From: Opitutaceae bacterium | GTDB lineage: Bacteria; Verrucomicrobiota; Verrucomicrobiia; Opitutales; Opitutaceae | NCBI GenBank assembly: GCA_031272375.1 | Contig: JAISTY010000045.1 | Span: forward strand, 1-5,299 | Reading direction: 5' to 3' | DNA length: 5,299 nucleotides | Shown here: positions 1-5,299 of the stretch, in pieces | Layout of the letters: each line of letters begins with the position of its first letter | Position numbering within the stretch: position 1 is the stretch's first letter | Notes under the pieces: model-generated | The model's database searches: none | What the model was told of the DNA's origin: nothing | Seen by the model: only the letters and a program-made list of their open reading frames with translations | Made by a program: the position numbers and the translations under genes

Positions 1-1479
1 GTCGGCCGACCCAACGTCGGCAAAAGCCGCCTTTTCAACCGCCTCGTCCGGCGCCGCCTCTCCATCGTCCACGACCAGCCCGGGGTGACGCGCGACGTCA
101 TTTCCGCGGAGATGCGCGACCCCGACGCCACCCTGCTCGACACCGGCGGGCTTGGGCTTTCCGACGCGCGCACCCCCGCGGCCATCACCCGCGCCTCGGA
201 GCGGCAGGTCGAGTTTGCCATCGCCGCCGCCGACCTCGTTCTTTTTGTGCTCGACGGGCTTCAGCCGCCGACCGCCCTCGACGTCCGCATCGCCGCGAAG
301 CTCCGCCAGACCCGCAAGCCCACCCTCCTGCTCGTCAACAAGGCCGACTTTTCCGACGACGCCATTGACGCCTCCGAATTCCACGCCCTCGGTCTTGGCG
401 ACCCCCTTTTTGTCTCCGCCGAGCACGGGCGCAACGAGACGCCGCTCCGCGAGGCCATCGCCCGGAAACTCGACGCGCTCCGTCCGGTTTCCCCCGGCGA
501 CGCGCCCGACAACCCGCCGCCCGCCGCCAAGCCCGTCACCCTTTGCCTCGTGGGGCGCCCCAACGTTGGCAAATCCTCCCTTGGCAACCGCCTTCTCAAG
601 TCCGACCGCCTTATTGTCTCCGACATTCCCGGCACGACGCGCGACGCCACCGCGCACGCGTTCGCCTTCAAGACCCGCGACGGGCGCAAGACGGCGTTCC
701 GTCTGATTGACACCGCCGGCATCAAGGCCGCGGTCAAGCTCGCCTCGCCCGTCGAGTATTTCTCGCGCCTCCGCTCGCTTGAGAACATCCGCGAGACCGA
801 CGTTGTCCTCCTTGTCCTCGACGCCCTTGACGGGGTGACGACGCAGGACAAGGCGGTCGCCGGGGAGGCGGTGCGCGAGCGCAAGCCGATCGTCATCGTT
901 GTGAACAAATGGGATTTGGTTCTGGCCAAATTCGCGCGCGGCGGGGGCATTCCCGGTTGCGGGAGCGAGCGGGAATACCGCGAGCGCTACGAGGCGGCGC
1001 TGCGGCGGCAGCTTTTCTTCACGCCCGGCGCGCCGGTGGTTTTTGTCTCCGCGCTGTCCGGGCACGAGGTTTCGCGCATGTTGAACGCCGCGGCGAAGCT
1101 CCACCGCACCCTCGACGCGAAAATCCCCACGGGCCGGCTCAACGCCGCCATCGCGCGGCTGACCGAGCGCAACCCGCCGCCGGCCGTCTCCGGGCGCCGT
1201 TTCCGCGCCTATTACGCGACGCAAACGGGCACCCGCCCGTTCCGCGTCAAAATTTTCTGCAACAACGCCGCGAAGCTCACGGAGCAATACCGCCGTTATC
1301 TCGAAGCCGGGCTGGTGGCGGAGTTCGACCTCGCCGGCTGTCCCTTTTATTTCGATCTCATCGGCAAGCCGAAGCACGCCGCGGGCGCGCCCTACACCTC
1401 CGGCAACACCCTTGCGGCCCGTCGCGCGGCGCGGGGGAAGGCGGCGGAGGAGGATTACACGGAGATCACGGAGGATTAA
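1..1479 (+). CDS. der: Ribosome biogenesis GTPase Der (EngA), 5'-truncated by window edge
   Basis: Der is a cytoplasmic GTPase with two tandem G domains and a C-terminal KH-like domain; it binds the 50S subunit and is needed for its maturation. The frame is open from base 1, giving 492 visible residues. G domain 1 shows GRPNVGKS (residues 2-9), GVTRD (28-32), DTGG (47-50), NKAD (113-116) and SAEHG (139-143). After a proline-rich linker, G domain 2 shows GRPNVGKS (185-192), GTTRD (211-215), DTAG (237-240), NKWD (302-305) and SAL (350-352). The KH-like domain follows from about residue 375 and includes YYATQTGTRPF. Family members usually begin about ten residues before the first G1 motif, so little is missing. 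A GTG at 85 is internal: starting there would delete the first P-loop. A short glycine-rich insertion follows NKWD. The last residues, YTEITED, and the TAA stop lie in repeat sequence that continues downstream. Identification is very secure. Confidence 0.97.
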   Translation, partial: VGRPNVGKSRLFNRLVRRRLSIVHDQPGVTRDVISAEMRDPDATLLDTGGLGLSDARTPAAITRASERQVEFAIAAADLVLFVLDGLQPPTALDVRIAAKLRQTRKPTLLLVNKADFSDDAIDASEFHALGLGDPLFVSAEHGRNETPLREAIARKLDALRPVSPGDAPDNPPPAAKPVTLCLVGRPNVGKSSLGNRLLKSDRLIVSDIPGTTRDATAHAFAFKTRDGRKTAFRLIDTAGIKAAVKLASPVEYFSRLRSLENIRETDVVLLVLDALDGVTTQDKAVAGEAVRERKPIVIVVNKWDLVLAKFARGGGIPGCGSEREYRERYEAALRRQLFFTPGAPVVFVSALSGHEVSRMLNAAAKLHRTLDAKIPTGRLNAAIARLTERNPPPAVSGRRFRAYYATQTGTRPFRVKIFCNNAAKLTEQYRRYLEAGLVAEFDLAGCPFYFDLIGKPKHAAGAPYTSGNTLAARRAARGKAAEEDYTEITED

Positions 1480-1541
1480 CGGAGGGCACGGATGGGCGGA
1501 AATTACACAGAGAGCACAGAGAGGGGATGGAGATCACGGAG
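1454..1541 (+). repeat. CACGGAG/CACAGAG purine-rich repeat cluster, overlapping the der 3' end
   Basis: Degenerate copies of a 'ttacac(g/a)gaga(t/g)cac(g/a)gag' unit occur at about 1455 and 1503. The 13-mer ggagatcacggag is identical at 1461-1473 and 1529-1541. Within copies the motif repeats every 9 nt (cacggagat-cacggagga at 1459 onward; cacagagag-cacagagag at 1506 onward). The cluster begins inside der, supplying its last codons and TAA, and runs into the intergenic gap. The part at 1502-1541 is also arm 1 of an inverted repeat with 1664-1702. The repetition is directly visible. I recall similar purine-rich intergenic repeats in Verrucomicrobiota and some other phyla, but their function is not known to me. 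Confidence 0.75.
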
Positions 1542-1551
1542 TTTTTTCAAC

Positions 1552-1580
1552 CGCAAAGAACGCATGGAACTCAAAGAAGG
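1552..1580 (+). repeat. Three-unit 9-nt tandem repeat (CGCAAAGAA type)
   Basis: Three consecutive nonamers, cgcaaagaa (1552-1560), cgcatggaa (1561-1569) and ctcaaagaa (1570-1578), are followed by gg. The unit differs from the CACGGAG/CACAGAG units upstream but has the same 9-nt period and purine bias. A gttttttcaac spacer (1541-1551) separates the two blocks. It appears to be a second module of the same intergenic repeat cassette. The array is too short and degenerate for CRISPR and has no spacers. Confidence 0.6.
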
Positions 1581-1624
1581 ATAATATGTTGCGGATATGT
1601 GTTTATGGTTTGGGAAACAAAATC

Positions 1625-1650
1625 CACCGCGTCTTGCGGTGAATAATTTC
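1625..1650. terminator. Candidate bidirectional terminator hairpin between der and hisF
   Basis: A perfect 6-bp stem, CACCGC (1625-1630) and GCGGTG (1636-1641), encloses the loop GTCTT. On the + strand it is followed by the A/T-rich AATAATTTCTGTTTT (1642-1656). On the - strand it is followed by GATTTTGTTT (1624 down to 1615). It lies between the converging stops of der and hisF, where a shared terminator is expected. The stem is short and neither T-tract is uninterrupted, so this is a plausible but weak intrinsic terminator. The larger inverted repeat around it (1502-1541 with 1664-1702) could add to termination. Confidence 0.45.
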
Positions 1651-1663
1651 TGTTTTCAAACCT

Positions 1664-1702
1664 CTCCGCGCCCTCCGTCCCTCTCCGTGTTCTCTGTGCA
1701 AT
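1664..1702 (-). repeat. Inverted copy (arm 2) of the CACAGAG/CACGGAG repeat
   Basis: The reverse complement of this stretch (attgcacagagaacacgg...) aligns with 1502-1541 (attacacagagagcacag...) over its whole length, with 7 mismatches and one single-base gap by my hand alignment, so about 32 of 39 positions match. The two arms enclose 122 nt that include the small hairpin at 1625-1641. The arm ends four bases from the hisF stop codon, so repeat sequence abuts the ends of both convergent genes. A transcript from either side could fold into a long imperfect stem. Confidence 0.7.
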
Positions 1703-1706
1703 CAAC

Positions 1707-2471
1707 TCACGCGGGGCGGACGGGGATGTTCAGGGCGGCGAGGCGGGTTTTGACCTGGGGGATGGTCAGGGTGCCGAAGTGGAAGAGGCTGGCGGCAAGC
1801 GCGGCGCTCGCGCCGCCGGTGGTGACGGCTTCCGCGAAGTGGTCCACCGAGCCGGCGCCGCCGCTGGCGATGACGGGGACGTTGACGGCGTCGGCGACTT
1901 GTCGGGTGAGGGCGAGGTCGTAGCCGTTTTGCGTGCCGTCGGCGTCCATGCTTGTCAGGAGGATTTCGCCGGAGCCGAGGGCGGCGGCTTGTCGCGCCCA
2001 TTGGACGGCGTCGAGGGGGGTGGGGCGGCGTCCGCCGTGGGTGAAGACGGTCCAGGATTGGCCGTCGGGGTTGCGGCGGGCGTCAATGGCGGTGACGATG
2101 CACTGGGCGCCGAAGCGGTTGGAGGCCTGGGTGATGAGGGCGGGGTTTTGGATGGCGGAGGTGTTGAGGGAGACCTTGTCGGCGCCGGCCTGGAGCATTT
2201 TTTCGATGTCGTCGAGGGTGCGGAGGCCGCCGCCGACGGTGAGGGGCATGAAGCATTGGCGGGCGGTGCGGGCGACGATGTCGCGCATGATGCCGCGGCC
2301 GTCGCTGCTGGCGGTGATGTCGAGGAAGACGAGTTCGTCGGCGCCTTGTCGTTCGTAGGTTTTGGCGGATTCGACGGGGTCGCCGGCGTCGCGGAGTTGG
2401 ACGAACTGGACGCCTTTGACGACGCGGCCGCCGGTGACGTCGAGGCAGGGGATGATGCGGCGTGCGAGCAC
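1707..2471 (-). CDS. hisF: Imidazole glycerol phosphate synthase subunit HisF (cyclase)
   Basis: HisF is the TIM-barrel cyclase subunit that, with the glutaminase HisH, converts PRFAR and ammonia into imidazole glycerol phosphate and AICAR in cytoplasmic histidine synthesis. The 254 residues match the usual length. Catalytic Asp11 (IPCLDV) and Asp130 (VTAIDARR) are at canonical positions, as is Lys19 (GRVVKG). Asp51 (FLDITAS), the phosphate loops LTVGGGLR (77-84) and VIASGGAGS (200-208), and [12 protein letters not shown] (169-180) are all present. The GTG start at 2469-2471 is chosen because it gives [12 protein letters not shown], the standard N-terminus, and exact catalytic numbering. The frame stays open far upstream (an ATG at 3281), but that extension is a proline/arginine-rich shadow of the neighbouring gene. 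There is no clear Shine-Dalgarno. The stop of the upstream gene lies 14 nt away, suggesting co-transcription or translational coupling. No other his gene is visible. Confidence 0.97.
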   Translation of the reverse strand: MLARRIIPCLDVTGGRVVKGVQFVQLRDAGDPVESAKTYERQGADELVFLDITASSDGRGIMRDIVARTARQCFMPLTVGGGLRTLDDIEKMLQAGADKVSLNTSAIQNPALITQASNRFGAQCIVTAIDARRNPDGQSWTVFTHGGRRPTPLDAVQWARQAAALGSGEILLTSMDADGTQNGYDLALTRQVADAVNVPVIASGGAGSVDHFAEAVTTGGASAALAASLFHFGTLTIPQVKTRLAALNIPVRPA

Positions 2472-2485
2472 GGGGATTAGCCGCG

Positions 2486-4255
2486 TCAGGCGGAGGCGGC
2501 GGTTGAGGTGATGTCGGGGTCGAAGTTGACGGTGAGTTTGTAGGTGTTGCCGGGGCGCATGATGAGGGGGTGGTCGCGGGCGAGGGTCTGGACGTAATGG
2601 ATTTTGCCGCAGTTGGTGCGGTAGAGGGGGTCGTTGGAGACGACCTCGGTTTCGAGCCAGGTGGCCTGGAAGTCGTCCTTCATGACGGTGCAGCGGTGGC
2701 CTTCGGGGCCGAGGACGGGGGTGTTGGGGGACTGGTATTTGGAGTGGGGTGCGGCGATGACGAGGGCGTAGCGGAAGCGGTCGAGGGTGACGAGGGATTT
2801 GACGGAGTAGGCGAACTCGGCGGTGACCTTGGAGCCGGAGAAGGTCCACTGGACTTTGACGGAGCCGAGGCCGCGGAGGAGTTCCTCCTTGGTGTTGATG
2901 AGGTCGGGTTGCTCGTAGCGGAAGTAGAAGGCGTTTTTGAGGCCGAGGCCGCTGACGCAGTTTTTGCCGTAGAAGGCTGGGACGGTGACGTTGTCGCCGA
3001 AGGTGAGTTCGGGGACCATGACGGGGAGGTAGAGGTTGTTGGGCCAGTCGAAGATGCCCGGGCAGTGGGGGAAGGGGAGGTTGTCGGCGGTGGTTTTGGC
3101 GCCGGTGGAGATGAGGGGGAACTGGATGTGGAGGCCGCTGGGGGGGTCGCGGTAGAGGAAGAGGCATTGTTCCTTGCGGCTGGATTTGTCGAAGGTGATG
3201 AGGCGGGCGGTGGTGTTTTTCTGAGGGGGGACTGGGGCGAATTCGGCGGGGAGGGAGGCGACGCGTGCGAGGCGTGCCCATTGGCAGAGGTAGCGGACGG
3301 CGTCGAAGTTGGCGATGCGGGAGGTGTGGTGGGGGCTGGCGGTGCGCTCGTCGTCGCGGAGGTCGAGGAAGCCGTGTTCCTGGTCGAGGTAGTTTTGGTA
3401 GAAATAGACGAAGAGGCGGCGGAGGAGGTCGTGGTATTTGGGTTTTTGGTCCTCGGAGATCCAGCCGTCCTGGAGGGCCTGGAGGATGACGCTGATGCAG
3501 TGCATTTGGCCGTAGGCGCCGGCGGTTTTGCCGAAGGCCCAGCCGAGGCCGTCCTCGCGGACGAGGTCCGGGAGCATTTTGATGTATTTTTCGGCGTAGG
3601 TGCGGAGGGTGGGGAGTTTGCGTTCGCGGACGCCGGAGTTGGCGTGGAGCTGGAGGGCGGAGCGGATGAAGCTGAAGGCGATGAGGCCGTAGATGTTGAA
3701 GCGGCCGCCGATGCCGTCGGTGACGTCGTCGAAGAAGCCTGTGGAGGAGGTTTGGCGGATGCGGTCAACGAAGCGTTCGATGAGGCGGGAGGTTTCGTCC
3801 TTTTTTGAGAGGCTGAAGGAGAAGCGAGCGACGGCTTTGCCGATGTTGAAGGCCTGCCAGTGGTTATCGTAGTCGGAGCGGTGGAGGAGCTGTTTATCAA
3901 TGCGGTCGCGGGTTTCGTCCACGAGGCGTTCCCAGACGGCGTTGCGTTCCTTTGAGGGGCCGAAGCAGAGGAGGCCGAGGGAGGCGTAGGCGAGGCCGTT
4001 TTCTGCGGCTGGCTCTGTGAACATCTGGGCGGTGATGCAGCGGGCGGCGAGGTCAACGATGTCGTGGCCGGCGAGTTCCTTTTCGCCGGAGGCGCGGTAA
4101 TATTCGCCGAGGGCGAAGGCGATATGGCCCGGTTCGTCCGGGCGGGGTGTTTCGTTGCCGACGGGGAGTGCGGTGCCGTCGGGCTGGATGGAGTCTATGT
4201 TATGGGCGAGCATGGAGCGCGCCATGTCGAGGCATTGCTCGGAGAAGCTGTGCAT
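2486..4255 (-). CDS. Uncharacterised 589-residue protein; helical N-half plus beta-rich C-half, possibly polysaccharide-acting
   Basis: I do not recognise a named family. Residues 1-335 read as successive amphipathic helices with aromatic-rich turns, including [17 protein letters not shown] (129-145), [11 protein letters not shown] (180-190), [19 protein letters not shown] (234-252) and [17 protein letters not shown] (307-323). From about 345 to 580 the sequence alternates short beta-like strands with Gly/Asn/Pro turns. This outline resembles (alpha/alpha) toroid plus beta-sandwich proteins, such as polysaccharide lyases and six-hairpin glycosidases; this is inference from pattern, not a motif match. 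Candidate active-site residues are N131/H132, Y249/H252 and H309/H310/R313. No signal peptide or membrane segment is visible from the chosen ATG, so a cytoplasmic location is suggested. The ATG has no clear Shine-Dalgarno, and in-frame sequence upstream looks non-coding. A sugar-type regulator lies 135 nt upstream and hisF 14 nt downstream on the same strand. The + strand open frame across this gene (2570-3808) is a shadow. That it is a real gene is secure; its function is not. Confidence 0.85.
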   Translation of the reverse strand: MHSFSEQCLDMARSMLAHNIDSIQPDGTALPVGNETPRPDEPGHIAFALGEYYRASGEKELAGHDIVDLAARCITAQMFTEPAAENGLAYASLGLLCFGPSKERNAVWERLVDETRDRIDKQLLHRSDYDNHWQAFNIGKAVARFSFSLSKKDETSRLIERFVDRIRQTSSTGFFDDVTDGIGGRFNIYGLIAFSFIRSALQLHANSGVRERKLPTLRTYAEKYIKMLPDLVREDGLGWAFGKTAGAYGQMHCISVILQALQDGWISEDQKPKYHDLLRRLFVYFYQNYLDQEHGFLDLRDDERTASPHHTSRIANFDAVRYLCQWARLARVASLPAEFAPVPPQKNTTARLITFDKSSRKEQCLFLYRDPPSGLHIQFPLISTGAKTTADNLPFPHCPGIFDWPNNLYLPVMVPELTFGDNVTVPAFYGKNCVSGLGLKNAFYFRYEQPDLINTKEELLRGLGSVKVQWTFSGSKVTAEFAYSVKSLVTLDRFRYALVIAAPHSKYQSPNTPVLGPEGHRCTVMKDDFQATWLETEVVSNDPLYRTNCGKIHYVQTLARDHPLIMRPGNTYKLTVNFDPDITSTAASA

Positions 4256-4390
4256 GCTGAGTGATGGAATTGAAAGGCCGCCCGGTGCTCCGGCGGCGCC
4301 TTGTGCGGCGCGGAGGGGCGGTCAAGGGGGCGGAGGGTTTGGGGTTTGGGAACGGGAGGCAAGGGGGAAGTCGGGGATTTTTTCGGGTTT
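4256..4390. other. Intergenic gap with G-quadruplex-prone G-runs
   Basis: This is the only gap between the regulator and the 589-residue gene. The + strand at 4326-4376 has seven runs of three or more G (4326-4330, 4335-4337, 4341-4344, 4348-4350, 4354-4356, 4363-4367, 4373-4376) separated by 3-6 nt, fitting the G3+N1-7 quadruplex pattern. The G-rich strand is the template for the leftward genes. It includes the direct repeat GGGTTTG twice (4335-4348). I found no convincing -35/-10 pair for the 589-residue gene: a TTGACC on the - strand lacks a matching -10. There is no T-tailed hairpin after the regulator and no clear palindromic operator. Confidence 0.5.
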
Positions 4391-5299
4391 TCAGGCGCTG
4401 GCGCGCGGGACGAGGGAGACGGGGACGGTTTCGCGGCGGGCGGCGGTGAAGCGTTGTTCCTTTGGGAGTTTGATTTGTTCGAGGAGGAGGCGTGCGGCGG
4501 CGCGGCCGATGGCGGCGAAGTCCTGGCGGATGGTGGTGATGGCGGGTGTGGAGAGGCCGCAGAGGCTGAGGTCGTCGAAGCCGACGACGCGGACGTCGTC
4601 GGGGACGGAGAAGCCGCGTTTGAGGAGCTGGCGGATGCCGCGGAAGGCCTGGATGTCGTTTTTGAAGAAGATGCCGTCGGGCGGGGAGGGGAGGCTCATC
4701 CAGTGGTCCACCATGTTTTCGACGTGGTGGTTGCCGAGGTCGTCGGGGTCGTCTGGGTGTTCGCTTGGGGTGACGAGGTTGAAGTCCACAGGGAGTTTGT
4801 AGTCGCCCATGGCGCGGAGGAAGCCCTCGTAGCGGTCGTGGACGTCGCCGAGGCCCATGGAGACGCAGGCGATTCGTTTGCAGCCTTTTTTGATGAGGTG
4901 TTCGGTGGCGAGGTAGCCGCCTTTGAGGTTGTCGGCGCCGGCGAACCAGCAGGGGAAGGAGGCCGGGTGGCGGTCAATGAGGACGATGGGGAAGCCGTCC
5001 ACCATGAGTTGGAGCATGGGTTTCATGGAGGCCGGGTCGAGGGAGGGGAAGAGGACCATGCCGTCGAAGCCGTCGGCGATGGCGCGGCGGACGTGTTCGA
5101 TTTCGAGGTTGGGGTTTTCGTCGAAGTGGAAGATGTTGACGGTGGATTTGGAGGCGGCGAAGGCCTCCTGGACGCCGGCGGAGAGGCGGGAGGAGGACTC
5201 GTTGAGGTTGGGGAGGACGAGGGCGATGGAGAAGCGGGAGGAGTCGTTGCCGGTGACGAAGGTGCCGCGGGTGGCCTCGGTGGTGAGGATGCGGTCTTT
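4391..5299 (-). CDS. Sugar-responsive transcriptional regulator, LacI-type effector domain with probable GntR-type DNA-binding domain; N-terminus beyond window
   Basis: The frame is open to base 5299, giving the last 302 residues; an ATG at 5059 is internal. Residues from about 23 onward form a LacI/periplasmic-binding-like effector domain: FPIVLIDR (103-110), DNLKGGYLATEHLI (123-136), RYEGF (156-160), PDGIFFKNDIQAFRG (207-221), VVGFDDL (238-244) and PAITTIRQD (252-260). These are typical of proteins that bind a sugar or sugar phosphate and change DNA affinity. The sequence just before it, TTEATRGTFVTG (residues 6-17), ends like the wing of a GntR-type winged helix (G-T-F-V) and lacks the LacI hinge helix. 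That points to the GntR-LacI arrangement known from the arabinose repressor AraR. The DNA-binding domain proper lies outside the window, so a plain LacI protein is not excluded. The gene reads toward the 589-residue gene, its likely target; the effector is unknown. Confidence 0.9.
   Translation of the reverse strand, partial: KDRILTTEATRGTFVTGNDSSRFSIALVLPNLNESSSRLSAGVQEAFAASKSTVNIFHFDENPNLEIEHVRRAIADGFDGMVLFPSLDPASMKPMLQLMVDGFPIVLIDRHPASFPCWFAGADNLKGGYLATEHLIKKGCKRIACVSMGLGDVHDRYEGFLRAMGDYKLPVDFNLVTPSEHPDDPDDLGNHHVENMVDHWMSLPSPPDGIFFKNDIQAFRGIRQLLKRGFSVPDDVRVVGFDDLSLCGLSTPAITTIRQDFAAIGRAAARLLLEQIKLPKEQRFTAARRETVPVSLVPRASA

Noticed and set aside
1454..1580. Possible CRISPR-like array
   Set aside because: The units are 9 nt, degenerate and contiguous, with no unique spacers and no cas genes.
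1580..1585. GATAAT resembling a -10 promoter element
   Set aside because: No -35-like hexamer lies at suitable distance, and a rightward promoter here would only read antisense into hisF.
1586..1642. An 18-codon ORF (MLRICVYGLG...) with AGAAGGA four bases upstream
   Set aside because: The purine-rich upstream match is part of the 9-nt repeat, the ORF ends inside the candidate terminator hairpin, and nothing else supports translation.
909..1646. A 245-residue + strand open frame overlapping der and the gap
   Set aside because: Most of it is an Arg/Ala-rich shadow of der in another frame, and the rest translates the repeats.
1707..3281. A 524-residue open frame containing hisF at its C-terminal end
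   Set aside because: The part before residue Met1 of HisF is rich in Pro, Arg and His and is a frame-shadow of the 589-residue gene; the GTG at 2471 restores canonical HisF length and catalytic numbering.
2570..3808. A 412-residue + strand open frame rich in Glu, Ala, Gly and Val
   Set aside because: It is antisense to the 589-residue gene, has low-complexity composition and no recognisable domain; strong C-ending codon bias on the opposite strand removes stops from this frame.
2680..4056. A 458-residue - strand open frame rich in Ser, Pro and Thr
   Set aside because: It is an out-of-frame shadow of the 589-residue gene with composition biased by C-rich codons.
4391..5059. Regulator starting at the ATG at 5059
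   Set aside because: The frame continues open to the window edge with sequence that matches the first strand and helix of the effector domain plus a DNA-binding wing, so this ATG is internal.

Overview
The window is GC-rich and densely coding. It carries a nearly complete der (engA) gene on the + strand, followed by three genes on the - strand: a GntR/LacI-type regulator, an unrecognised 589-residue protein, and hisF. No RNA gene, transposase, CRISPR array or phage gene was seen. The strong preference for C at third codon positions, the divergent der tail, and the 'CACAGAG/CACGGAG' and 'CGCAAAGAA' intergenic repeats suggest a Verrucomicrobiota genome, perhaps Opitutaceae. That placement rests on general resemblance and is only moderately secure.

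Layout. Positions 1-1479 hold der, missing only about the first ten codons. Positions 1480-1706 are the gap between convergent der and hisF. This gap is almost filled by repeats: 9-nt-phased purine-rich units, a long imperfect inverted repeat whose second arm ends four bases from the hisF stop codon, and a compact hairpin that could terminate both genes. The first repeat copy runs into der and encodes its last residues and stop. Positions 1707-2471 (-) are hisF, starting at GTG. Fourteen bases upstream of it, 2486-4255 (-) encodes a protein with a helical N-terminal half and a beta-rich C-terminal half, resembling in outline the toroid-plus-sandwich proteins that act on polysaccharides. Positions 4256-4390 are a non-coding gap with seven closely spaced G-runs. 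Positions 4391-5299 (-) are the C-terminal 302 residues of a sugar-responsive regulator with a LacI-type effector domain, apparently joined to a GntR-type DNA-binding domain.

How they fit. Der (ribosome assembly) and HisF (histidine and purine-linked metabolism) are housekeeping. The regulator and the 589-residue protein share a strand and look like a small carbohydrate-response pair; hisF lies directly behind it and may be read from the same transcript. The least described items are the 589-residue protein and the repeat cassette between der and hisF. Nothing here clearly amounts to a new defence or mobile system.
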